From Planctomycetaceae bacterium UBA4732 (GTDB lineage: Bacteria > Planctomycetota > Planctomycetia > Gemmatales > Gemmataceae), in the NCBI GenBank assembly GCA_002404095.1, contig DHJA01000261.1:18648-26836 (forward strand): a stretch of 8,189 nt of DNA, in the 5' to 3' direction. Both the position numbers and the translations under genes were made by a program. The notes below the pieces were generated by a model. It did not search any database. It saw only the letters and a program-made list of their open reading frames with translations, and was not told where the DNA came from. Within the stretch, counting starts at the first letter, position 1; every line of letters starts with the position of its first letter. This document shows, in pieces, positions 1 to 6,694 of the stretch.

Positions 1-41
1 CCCGCCCCTACCTCCAAAATCGAGGGGACACCCAAATCCGT

Positions 42-70
42 TTGACACGCTCGCGCATCATCCCCATACT
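42..70 (+). promoter_or_regulatory. sigma70-type promoter of the TPR gene pair
   Basis: A perfect -35 hexamer TTGACA lies at 42-47. It is followed after exactly 17 bases by CATACT at 65-70, which matches four of six positions of TATAAT. Transcription would start near 76-78, giving a leader of about 70 bases before the ATG at 147. The promoter coincides with the TTG at 42 that would otherwise extend the reading frame, so it argues for the downstream start. Seen directly; function is inferred. Confidence 0.6.
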
Positions 71-146
71 GAGTAAAGTTTCCCGGTCGCCGCCCGTCTT
101 AACTTCTGCGTCACCCGCTTCTCTCAAACGCTCGGGGCTAACATCC

Positions 147-3100
147 ATGAAACGTGGATTCTTTCTCGTGTTGACCGTCCTTGTCTTCGTCGCCGTCGCG
201 CCAGCGGCTGAAGAGGCGTCAATCCAGGACGATATGCGATTTGTTCAGGAATTGCGCAACCAGGGTAAGAGCGACCTGGCGCTCGAATACCTTCAACGGC
301 TGGCCAAGAATCCTTCGCCGGAACTGGCGAAGGAATTGCCGTTGGAGATGGCCATGACCCGGCTGGAAGCGGCCGCCGAGGAACCCGACAGCGGCAAACG
401 CCTGAACTTGTACAACCAGGCGCGCGAAGAACTTCAGAGCTGGTTCGCCGCCAATCCCACCAGCCCGCGCATCGGCGAAGTCAAGTTAGACATGGCCCAG
501 GTCGCCGTCTTGCAGGGCCGGACGCAGTTGAGCCGGGCGCTGATGAATCCTGACTTCAGTGAGGTCATGACGCCCGACGCGACGAAGGCCCGCGCTCTGC
601 TTGAGGACGCCGGCGCCCAGACGCGAGAGGCGGCCAAGGACTTGGGCGCTCAACTCGCCAAGCTCGGCGACGCCAAGACGCCGGCGGAAAAGACCCTGAC
701 AAAGAAGCTGGAGAACGACGCGCTTCAGGCGGAACTGAACGTCGGCCTGAACCTCTTCGATCAAGCCCAGACGTTTCCGTTGAACGCCAAAAGCCTCGAT
801 TTACGCAAGTACCGCGGCGACAAGATCGGCGAGGCGAAAGTCGTCTTTCAAAAAGTCATGGCGAAAGACGAGAACAATCCGATCAGTTGGGTGGCGCGAG
901 CTTGGTACGGCCGTTGCTATCAGGAAGAAACCGACAACGCCCATGCGCGATCCGAATACGGTAAAATCCTGGAGGCGGGCAAGTTCGCCAGCGACGCCAA
1001 GCGCCTGGCCCGCTATTTCCGACTGCTCGCCATTCGGGAGAAGCCGGAAAAAGGCGAAGAAGCTCCTTACATCATCAAGACCGCGAAGGAATGGATCGTC
1101 GACTATCCCGGCTATCGGAAGACGCCGGAGGGCTATGGTCTTCGCCTCCTGCTGGGCAAGGTCTATTACGATGAAACCAACGAGAATCCGAAGCTCCTGG
1201 CCGCCGACAAGGCGACGTATCTGAAAGAGGCTCGCAACCTGCTTCGTCAGGTGGAACTGTCGGAAAACGACTTCACCGACCAGGCCCGCCAGTTGAAAAT
1301 CAAGGTGATCTACAAGCAGCAGGGCGGTTTCACCGAGCCGGTTGCCAAGCTCAAGGACTTCGAGGACTGTTATGTCCGCGCTCAGTTCGAGCAGATGGAA
1401 TTGGGCAAGGAAGAAAAGACCATCAAGAACCCCGACGATCTGGAAAAGAAGAAAAAGGAACGTCTGGCGACCATCACCGCCGCGCTGGAAAAGGGGTTGA
1501 AACTGGCCAAGCCCGGCGAGGCGCCGTTGGAGGTAGGCAACGCCAAGGCGATGCTGGCGTTCCATTACATGAACGCCAAGAAGTACCAGGAAGCCATCGC
1601 CATCGCCGAGCCGTTCGCCCACGGCGACCCGCGTTCGGCGCAGGCGGCCGCCGCCGCCGTCTACGCTTTGCAGAGCTACGCCGAGATGATCAGCCATCAA
1701 GAACAGGGAGGTGCGACGCCGGACGAACTCAAGGCGCAACGGGACAAACTGATCGCTTTGGCCGGTTTTATGGAGAAGAACTGGCCCAAAGAGCCGCCCG
1801 GCGACATGGCGCGCAATCAGCTCGCGCTACTGTATATCAATGAAAAAGATCCCGATAAGCGTGAGGACAACGTCCAGCAAGCCATCCTGGCGCTGTCGCG
1901 CATCACGCCCGGCTATGGCAATTACATGGTCACGCAGTACCAGTTGGCTCAGTTCGCGCTACAAGCCGAGAAGGATAAGATCAAGCCGATCACGGGCGAT
2001 GCGCCGGACGGCTACCGCAAGAGGGCGATGGCGGCGTTGGAGAACACGCCGCCGTTGATCGCCGGCGCCGATCCGACGACAAATAAGTTCTATTTTCTCT
2101 CTAACGTCCGGCTCGGCCAAGAGCTTTTCACGCTCAAGCGCTACGACGACATGGAAAAGCTCTCGGAAACGACCGTGCCGAAGCTGGCGGGCGTGGATTT
2201 GGACGAGGACAAAGCGAAAGGCGAGGAACTTCGTGGGCAGCTAGGCGATAGTCTCAAGAGCTTCAAGATGTACGCCCATTGGGCCAAGGCCGACAACGAG
2301 GCCAAGGCCGCGACCAAGGTGGACGCCGCCGGCAAGGCCGCGCATTACGCCAAGGTGATGGAGTTGCTCGACCCGATTGTGGACGAAATCCTCGCCAAAC
2401 AGCATCCCGAACTGAAGACCAACCTGGCGCTGGCGCGCGGCATTCTCGACAACGATCTGCGGGCGAGCATTCAACTCAGCAAGCTGGACCGGACGCGCGT
2501 CATACTCAACGGTTACAAAGAGCTAACCACGGACAACGCGGCCGACGCCGGCGCGGCCGAGGTGTTGAAACAACTCGTGGTGTTCATCCCTCCGCAATTG
2601 GAGGAATTGAAGCACAAGAGCGGCGAGGAGGCCCAGAAGAACCTGGCGAACGCCAAGGAAAAGTTCGGCGCGATCCTGGAAGATACGATCAAGCCGTTGA
2701 CGGGCGACAAACTGACGCCGAAATTGATCTATTTCACGTCGCAAATCTACTCCAGCATGGACAACCACAAAGCGGCGGCGGACCTATTGGAGAAGGTGGC
2801 GGAGCCGGCCAAGGACGCGGCCAAGACCGATCTGGACCTATATCAGACGGCACGCGTGATGCTGGTGCGCGAGCGGCGCCTGGGTGGCGAGACGGCGGAA
2901 GCGCGGAAGGTGATGGACGCCATCATGGGAACGCCGAAAACGGCTGGCTGGGGCCGTAAAAAGGTGGACGCGCTGATGGAAAACGCCGAGGTGCTTGGCA
3001 CCGAGGGCAAGAACAGAGAAGCCGCCGAATTCGCCAACGCCCTCATCCAGAAGCTGCTGCCGAAAATCGATTCCGATAACAAGACGAAAGAAATCTACTT

Positions 3101-3539
3101 ACAACTCTATTACCTCGTGGTGGAGAACGTGTTCCATCAGGCTCAGAAGCTGAAGGAAAAGGCGCCGGAGAAGTACGCCAAGGGCGTGACGACGGCGGCG
3201 ACTCTGGCCGTGGAACTGGCGAAGAAGCAGGCGGGTTTCGTGAACGACGCGACGCGCAACCGCTTCCGCGACCTGATGGACGCCGAGCCGGAATTGAAAG
3301 ACGCTTTCGTGACGGCCGACGTGGCGGCGCTGGAGACCGCGGCCAAGCAGGCCGACGACGTGAAGGATAAGAGCGCACACGATAAGGCTGTGTCGGACGT
3401 GGCGTCGATGATGGTGGATCTGGAAAAGATGTGGCCGGACTACGGAGGCGAGTCGGCGAAAGGCCGCGTGACCGCGCTTCTGGGCAACGCCGAGTTGAAG
3501 GCGGCCTACGATCAACAAAAGGGGTCGGCCTTGCGGTGA
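147..3539 (+). CDS. Exported large TPR/helical-repeat protein, function unknown
   Basis: A protein of 1130 aa. Residues 1-21 form a clear signal peptide: basic MKR, a hydrophobic core, then APA-AEE as the likely signal peptidase I site near residue 20-21. The rest is soluble, rich in Ala, Lys, Glu and Leu, and reads as helical hairpins of the TPR type, for example at about 29-60, 244-278 and 464-493, where a segment NAKKYQEAIAIAEPF has the usual small/aromatic spacing. No catalytic motif or membrane anchor is visible, so a scaffold or partner-binding role outside the cytoplasm is the best guess. The frame is open back to a TTG at 42, but that codon sits inside the -35 box; the ATG at 147 starts the signal peptide, and its context (CCATGAAACGT) is identical to that of the next gene. 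A weak purine stretch (CGGGG) stands in for a Shine-Dalgarno. It is probably the first gene of a unit with the 371-aa TPR protein. TPR similarity was read by eye; the molecular function is not known. Confidence 0.88.
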   Translation: MKRGFFLVLTVLVFVAVAPAAEEASIQDDMRFVQELRNQGKSDLALEYLQRLAKNPSPELAKELPLEMAMTRLEAAAEEPDSGKRLNLYNQAREELQSWFAANPTSPRIGEVKLDMAQVAVLQGRTQLSRALMNPDFSEVMTPDATKARALLEDAGAQTREAAKDLGAQLAKLGDAKTPAEKTLTKKLENDALQAELNVGLNLFDQAQTFPLNAKSLDLRKYRGDKIGEAKVVFQKVMAKDENNPISWVARAWYGRCYQEETDNAHARSEYGKILEAGKFASDAKRLARYFRLLAIREKPEKGEEAPYIIKTAKEWIVDYPGYRKTPEGYGLRLLLGKVYYDETNENPKLLAADKATYLKEARNLLRQVELSENDFTDQARQLKIKVIYKQQGGFTEPVAKLKDFEDCYVRAQFEQMELGKEEKTIKNPDDLEKKKKERLATITAALEKGLKLAKPGEAPLEVGNAKAMLAFHYMNAKKYQEAIAIAEPFAHGDPRSAQAAAAAVYALQSYAEMISHQEQGGATPDELKAQRDKLIALAGFMEKNWPKEPPGDMARNQLALLYINEKDPDKREDNVQQAILALSRITPGYGNYMVTQYQLAQFALQAEKDKIKPITGDAPDGYRKRAMAALENTPPLIAGADPTTNKFYFLSNVRLGQELFTLKRYDDMEKLSETTVPKLAGVDLDEDKAKGEELRGQLGDSLKSFKMYAHWAKADNEAKAATKVDAAGKAAHYAKVMELLDPIVDEILAKQHPELKTNLALARGILDNDLRASIQLSKLDRTRVILNGYKELTTDNAADAGAAEVLKQLVVFIPPQLEELKHKSGEEAQKNLANAKEKFGAILEDTIKPLTGDKLTPKLIYFTSQIYSSMDNHKAAADLLEKVAEPAKDAAKTDLDLYQTARVMLVRERRLGGETAEARKVMDAIMGTPKTAGWGRKKVDALMENAEVLGTEGKNREAAEFANALIQKLLPKIDSDNKTKEIYLQLYYLVVENVFHQAQKLKEKAPEKYAKGVTTAATLAVELAKKQAGFVNDATRNRFRDLMDAEPELKDAFVTADVAALETAAKQADDVKDKSAHDKAVSDVASMMVDLEKMWPDYGGESAKGRVTALLGNAELKAAYDQQKGSALR

Positions 3540-3554
3540 GATTCTATTGCGTAT

Positions 3555-3617
3555 GTTTAGCCGCGACCCGAAGGGGAGCGCGGGGGAGACGCGCTTCCCT
3601 TCGGGTCGCGGCTAAAC
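3555..3617. repeat. 63-bp near-perfect palindrome (28-bp stem) between the TPR genes
   Basis: The arms 3555-3575 and 3597-3617 are exact reverse complements over 21 bases (GTTTAGCCGCGACCCGAAGGG and its complement). The stem continues through a G-T pair (3576/3596) and six more pairs (3577-3582 with 3590-3595) to a 7-base loop at 3583-3589. No proper T-run follows (only ACTTT), so it is a poor fit for an intrinsic terminator between two genes that look co-transcribed. It more likely is a dispersed REP/MITE-type intergenic palindrome, which could also damp readthrough or protect the upstream mRNA 3' end. That it is dispersed in the genome is inference. Confidence 0.85.
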
Positions 3618-3650
3618 TTTCTCGAACAGTTCCATGAGGCAACTACAGCC

Positions 3651-4766
3651 ATGAAACGTACTATGTTCGCCGCCGGCCTTGCCATGTGCTTCAGTTTATT
3701 CGCCGCCGCGCCTTCGCGTGCGCAAGATACCATTCACCGCCGCGATCCCAAGGGCGGCAAAGACGTGAACGTGAGCGGCGTGATTGAGCAGGAGTCGCCC
3801 GCCGGCGTCAAAATTAAAGTAGGCAAGGAGTCGGTGCTTATTCCTCCCGAAGACATCGTGCATATCGCCTATCACCTCGGCAACGTGAGTGAGATTGAAT
3901 TCGGTACGCCCTACGGCAAGGAACAGCAGGCGATGACAAAGACCGGCCCCGCCCGCAAGGCGGAGCTGGTGGAGGTGCAGACGTTGTACCAAGGTCTGGA
4001 AAAGAAGGTGAAGGGATCGCCGGAAGCACTGCGCTACATCCAGTATCGCGAGGCCATGCTAGCCCTGGACCGGGCCAAAGAGGACCCAGCGGTGGACCCC
4101 GTGACCGCGTTGAAAGACTTCCGCACGGCCAACAGCGGCGGTTGGGAGATTGTGCCGGCGACCAAGGCGCTCGCCGGACTGCTGGAGGCCAAAGGCGACC
4201 AGGCCGGCGCCCGTGCGGCGTATGAAGAGCTGGGCGCCAATCCAGAGGCGCCGAAAGACGTTCAGCTCTCCGCGAACCTGCAAGTGGCGCGAATCCTATC
4301 GCGCGACAACAAGTACGCCGATGCGGAACAGAAACTGAAGGCGGTGGCCGCGGGGATGAAGCCCGACGATCCGCAGCAGACTTACGTTCAGGTTGCCCTG
4401 GCGCAGACGCAGGTGGCGCAGGGGAAAGTCAAGGAGGCCGAGGCGCCGCTGAAGGCGGCGGTCAAGGGGACCGGCGACGACCACCTCAAATCGCTGGCGT
4501 ACAACGCGTTAGGAGATTACTACCAGCAGAACAAGCAGCCGGACGAGGCTTTGTGGCAGTACCTCCGGGTGGACGCGGTGTACAACCAGGACCGCGAGGA
4601 ACACGCGCGGGCGCTCTATAACTTATGGAAGCTCTTCGAGGCGGTTCGCGGCGACCAGCAGCGGTCCAACGAGTGCTTGCAAAAGCTGGAGGACAAAACT
4701 TTCGCGGGGACCGACTACCAGGCGCGCGCGATCAAGGAGACGGAAGGCGCGAAAAAGGCACCGTGA
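3651..4766 (+). CDS. Exported TPR protein with N-terminal beta domain, function unknown
   Basis: A protein of 371 aa. Residues 1-24 are a signal peptide (MKR, hydrophobic core, then PSRA-QD as likely cleavage site). Residues about 36-76 look like a small beta-strand domain alternating Val/Ile with Gly, ending IPPEDIVHIAY, of the kind seen before helical repeats in planctomycetal secreted proteins. From about 104 onward it is helical with TPR-like repeats near 167-198, 206-236, 243-273 and 281-314; the motif ALGDYYQQNKQPDEALWQY (286-304) is a textbook TPR. There is no visible catalytic motif. A GAGG at 3636-3639 lies 11 bases before the ATG. The gene begins 111 bases after the 1130-aa TPR gene, and both start regions read CCATGAAACGT, so I infer joint expression and a shared extracytoplasmic complex. 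It could be compared with CpoB/YbgF- or BamD-like adaptors, but nothing in the sequence proves such a role. Confidence 0.87.
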   Translation: MKRTMFAAGLAMCFSLFAAAPSRAQDTIHRRDPKGGKDVNVSGVIEQESPAGVKIKVGKESVLIPPEDIVHIAYHLGNVSEIEFGTPYGKEQQAMTKTGPARKAELVEVQTLYQGLEKKVKGSPEALRYIQYREAMLALDRAKEDPAVDPVTALKDFRTANSGGWEIVPATKALAGLLEAKGDQAGARAAYEELGANPEAPKDVQLSANLQVARILSRDNKYADAEQKLKAVAAGMKPDDPQQTYVQVALAQTQVAQGKVKEAEAPLKAAVKGTGDDHLKSLAYNALGDYYQQNKQPDEALWQYLRVDAVYNQDREEHARALYNLWKLFEAVRGDQQRSNECLQKLEDKTFAGTDYQARAIKETEGAKKAP

Positions 4767-4790
4767 GCCCGATGGTCGCGGTCTTTTTCG
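4750..4790 (+). terminator. Possible intrinsic terminator overlapping the end of the 371-aa TPR gene
   Basis: CGAAAAAG at 4750-4757 and ACCG at 4760-4763 pair with CGGT at 4779-4782 and CTTTTTCG at 4783-4790, leaving a 2-base bulge and a 15-base loop that contains the TGA stop. The T-run is inside the 3' arm, as in A-tract/T-tract terminators. The GC part of the stem is only four pairs, so support is weak. Confidence 0.3.
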
Positions 4791-4803
4791 AGCGGCGCTG
4801 CCC

Positions 4804-4833
4804 TTGCGGATGGACTGGCTCGTTCCCTATAAT
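4804..4833 (+). promoter_or_regulatory. Promoter of tRNA-Ala
   Basis: A perfect TATAAT lies at 4828-4833. TTGCGG at 4804-4809 is a partial -35 (TTG matches) with an 18-base spacer. A start near 4840 gives a leader of about 17 bases before the mature 5' end at 4857. The stretch after the -10 is C/G-rich (TCCCCCTTGCCGC), which is typical of stringently controlled stable-RNA promoters; that control is inferred. Confidence 0.65.
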
Positions 4834-4856
4834 TCCCCCTTGCCGCACGAGGGAGC

Positions 4857-4929
4857 GGGGCCGTAGCTCAATTGGGAGAGCGCAGCGTTCGCAATGCTGA
4901 GGTTAGGGGTTCGATCCCCCTCGGCTCCA
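4857..4929 (+). tRNA. tRNA-Ala, anticodon CGC
   Basis: All arms fold. The acceptor stem is GGGGCCG (4857-4863) with CGGCTCC (4922-4928), including G3-U70, the classic alanine identity pair. The D stem is GCTC/GAGC (4866-4869, 4878-4881). The anticodon stem is CAGCG/TGCTG (4883-4887, 4895-4899, one G-U) with loop TTCGCAA, giving anticodon CGC at 4890-4892, which reads GCG. The T arm is AGGGG-TTCGATC-CCCCT (4905-4921). The discriminator base is A4929. CCA is not encoded, because T follows, so it must be added by the CCA-adding enzyme. Length is 73 nt, with a short 5-base variable loop and no intron. Confidence 0.96.
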
Positions 4930-4934
4930 TTTTA

Positions 4935-4970
4935 CAAGACCCCGCGATAAATCGCGGGGTCTTGTCATTT
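4935..4970 (+). terminator. Hairpin terminator after tRNA-Ala
   Basis: A perfect 13-bp stem, CAAGACCCCGCGA (4935-4947) with its complement at 4952-4964, closes on a TAAA tetraloop and is followed by TCATTT. The T-tract is short and interrupted, but the position five bases after the mature tRNA 3' end and the GC-rich stem make intrinsic termination likely. Confidence 0.65.
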
Positions 4971-5027
4971 CAAAACACGGAAGCACTCGATCGGAAGTTG
5001 GACGTGGATTTGTCGCCGACTTAAAAG

Positions 5028-6305
5028 ATGTTTATCGTGAATGATTGGAAACTCTGGCTGACATTGGCCTGGTTCGTGCTGACGTACACGGGCCTTGCCC
5101 TTGGCAAGCTGCCCTGGCTGCGCACCGACCGCACCGGCGTAGCGCTCGTCGGCGCGACGCTGGTACTCCTGACCGGCTTGCTGGGCTTTGGCGATGCCGG
5201 CTTCGCCGAAGCGATTAAGGCCGTCGATTTTCGCACAATAGCGCTCTTATTAGGGATGATGATAGTAGTCGGCTGTCTGCGCGAGGCCGGCTTCTTCGAG
5301 CGGCTGGCCGACTGGGTGGGCGCCCATTTCCAGCGCCCGCTGTCGCTTTTGGCCGTCGTCTTCGTCCTCAGCGGCGCACTGTCCGCGATCCTGGTCAACG
5401 ACGTGGTTTGTCTGGCCCTTACTCCGCTGGTGTTGCACATGACGCGCCGGCTGCGTCTGGACCCACGGCCGCACCTAATTGGCTTGGCGTTGGCCTCCAA
5501 CATCGGCTCGACGGCCACTCCGACCGGCAATCCACAGAACGTCATCATCGACAATTTATCGCACATCAGCTATCTGCGCTTCGCGGAGCGGCTGGCGCCC
5601 ATCGCGATTCTCGGATTGGTCGCGGCGTTTCTCCTGACGGCCTGGATCTACCGTGGCGCGCTGAAGGCCGTCGCGAATGGCGACGCCGCGATAGAGCCGA
5701 TGAAGGACGCATCGCGTATAAATGCCAAAAAGAGGCCTTTTTTGGTGAAAAGCCTCGTCGTGACGCTGGCCGCAGTGGTACTGTTCTTCCTGGGGGCGCC
5801 GATGCACCTGGTCGCCCTCGGAGCGGCGGCGGTGTTATTGCTGGACCGCCTCAAGCCGGCCAAAGTCTATCGCCATATCGACTGGGGTCTGCTGTTGATG
5901 TTCGCCGGCCTGTTCGTGGTCGTCCACGCTTTTGAGGTCAACGTCGTCGAGCGTTTCGGATTAGCGGAATGGGCGCCGCTGCGCGAACATCCGGTGGGCC
6001 TGCTCAGCGTTGTATCGGCGGTGCTGTCGAACATCGTCAGCAACGTGCCGGCCGTGCTGCTGTTCAAGCCGGTGGTCCCAGCCCTGCCCCTTAGGGTTCA
6101 GGAAAGTGCCTGGTTGGCGTTGGCGATGTCCAGCACCTTGGCCGGCAACTTGACGGTCCTCGGCTCGGTCGCCAATCTGATCGTGGTGGAACAAGCGCGC
6201 CGCGAGGGGACGACGATCCCCTTTTGGGACTATTGCCGCGTCGGCGTCCCGGTGACGCTTCTTACCCTTGCGATAGGGATCGCCTGGCTGCTGTTCGTTC
6301 CCTAA
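5028..6305 (+). CDS. SLC13 / ArsB-NhaD (CitMHS) superfamily permease
   Basis: A polytopic inner-membrane protein of 425 aa, the usual length for this superfamily, with about eleven or twelve hydrophobic segments (about 9-26, 36-55, 69-85, 106-136, 150-168, 186-208, 240-273, 284-301, 321-350, 360-388, 404-424). Family signatures appear in both halves. The first half has the NDVV motif at 124-127 after a helix, then SNIGSTATPTGNPQN at 157-171. The second half has SNIVSNVP at 334-341, then AGNLTVLGSVANLIV at 372-386. These re-entrant hairpin motifs bind the substrate and coupling ion in the family. It resembles the YbiR-like anion transporter branch. The substrate cannot be read from sequence; anion or dicarboxylate uptake and Na+/H+ exchange are all possible. 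The ATG at 5028 has only an AAAAG stretch before it and no good Shine-Dalgarno. The gene begins 63 bases after the tRNA terminator stem and appears to have its own transcription. The C-terminus looks native and complete. Confidence 0.9.
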   Translation: MFIVNDWKLWLTLAWFVLTYTGLALGKLPWLRTDRTGVALVGATLVLLTGLLGFGDAGFAEAIKAVDFRTIALLLGMMIVVGCLREAGFFERLADWVGAHFQRPLSLLAVVFVLSGALSAILVNDVVCLALTPLVLHMTRRLRLDPRPHLIGLALASNIGSTATPTGNPQNVIIDNLSHISYLRFAERLAPIAILGLVAAFLLTAWIYRGALKAVANGDAAIEPMKDASRINAKKRPFLVKSLVVTLAAVVLFFLGAPMHLVALGAAAVLLLDRLKPAKVYRHIDWGLLLMFAGLFVVVHAFEVNVVERFGLAEWAPLREHPVGLLSVVSAVLSNIVSNVPAVLLFKPVVPALPLRVQESAWLALAMSSTLAGNLTVLGSVANLIVVEQARREGTTIPFWDYCRVGVPVTLLTLAIGIAWLLFVP

Positions 6306-6418
6306 TCCGGCAGGCGGTGGAGCAAGAGAAGTGGAACCGAACGCGGGCGGCCGAGGTGTTGGGGATTAGCCGGCGACAATTGTTTGATAAGGTTCGGCAG
6401 TATGAATTGCAAAAATGA
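6302..6418 (+). pseudogene. Relic of the C-terminal Fis-type HTH of an NtrC-like sigma54 activator
   Basis: The +1-shifted frame that emerges at the permease stop encodes LIRQAVEQEKWNRT followed by RAAEVLGISRRQLFDKV and a stop at 6416-6418. This is the HTH_8 (Fis-type) domain that ends sigma54-dependent regulators: a helix ending in an N-[KR]-[ST/R]-x-AA-x-x-LGI-[ST]-R-x-x-[LF] signature, here nearly perfect. The AAA+ and receiver parts that should precede it are absent, since that space is filled by the permease gene. Frame-matching starts (ATG 6224, or GTG 6317) either run through permease code in the wrong frame or cut off the first helix. I therefore read it as the tail of a regulator gene left after a deletion whose junction lies within a few bases of the permease stop. 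A tiny translated DNA-binding peptide is the alternative. The reading frame shows no disabling mutation, so the event may be recent or the piece may be in use. Confidence 0.7.
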
Positions 6419-6478
6419 GGGCGCAAGCTCGGGAGAATTGGTATTGCAGTCTTACGCCTAATAGATAACAATCGCCCG

Positions 6479-6498
6479 GCTCGCAAGGAGTCGCGAGC
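6479..6498 (+). promoter_or_regulatory. Hairpin with AAGGA in its loop, possible CsrA-type RNA site
   Basis: GCTCGC (6479-6484) pairs with GCGAGC (6493-6498), closing an 8-base loop that begins AAGGA. CsrA proteins are known to prefer A(N)GGA exposed in a hairpin loop. Its place upstream of a gene with a CsrA-like domain is suggestive, but the transcript start is unknown and the motif is short. Confidence 0.3.
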
Positions 6499-6677
6499 GA
6501 TGGAGAAGTCCGTTTCAGCGGCGGAAAGGGTGTAGCTCTACCCTAAACCACTCCGCCCGCTTCGCCCATTCGACGCTCCCAGCCGGGGCGCGATTGCTTC
6601 TTTTCGCATCCCTCATGGACGAGGAATCCGCTCAGCGAAGAGCGCTGCGTACCGGATACGTCGCCCGGGTTGCGTTT

Positions 6678-6685
6678 AGAAGGGA
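6678..6685 (+). promoter_or_regulatory. Ribosome binding site of the CsrA-like/receiver gene
   Basis: AGAAGGGA ends nine bases before the ATG at 6695 and is the best Shine-Dalgarno in the window. It fixes the start and excludes the ATG at 6685, which lies in the Shine-Dalgarno itself in another frame. It contains AGGGA, which also fits the ANGGA consensus of CsrA sites. Confidence 0.7.
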
Positions 6686-6694
6686 TGCTTCATC

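Larger units (their letters stand above)
6419..6694 (+). other. Intergenic leader region before the CsrA-like/receiver gene
   Basis: 276 bases without a gene. An AT-rich spot at 6438-6470 contains TTGGTA (6438-6443) and TAGATA (6462-6467, 18-base spacer), a weak promoter candidate only. A 6-bp hairpin at 6479-6498 carries AAGGA in its loop. Further ANGGA motifs are at 6500-6504, 6615-6619 and 6681-6685. No open frame here shows recognisable protein similarity, and no clear intrinsic terminator follows the HTH relic. Confidence 0.5.

Noticed and set aside
801..1739. 312-codon open frame on the minus strand
   Set aside because: It is the antisense of the large TPR gene in GC-rich code. The translation is Arg/Leu/Val-rich without family motifs, signal peptide or ribosome binding site.
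2279..2959. 226-codon open frame on the + strand in another frame
   Set aside because: The translation is Gly/Arg/Gln low-complexity, as expected from frame-shifted Ala/Lys-rich code inside the TPR gene.
4857..4964. tRNA gene as an integration site for a mobile island
   Set aside because: I found no repeat of the tRNA 3' end downstream and no integrase; the terminator hairpin follows directly.
4998..5026. TTGGAC-17-TTAAAA as promoter of the permease
   Set aside because: The -10 match is poor and transcription would start inside the coding region, beyond the ATG at 5028.
6224..6418. Complete 64-aa HTH protein from the ATG at 6224
   Set aside because: Its first 26 residues are the permease code read in a wrong frame and show no domain; only the part from about 6293-6302 has HTH similarity.
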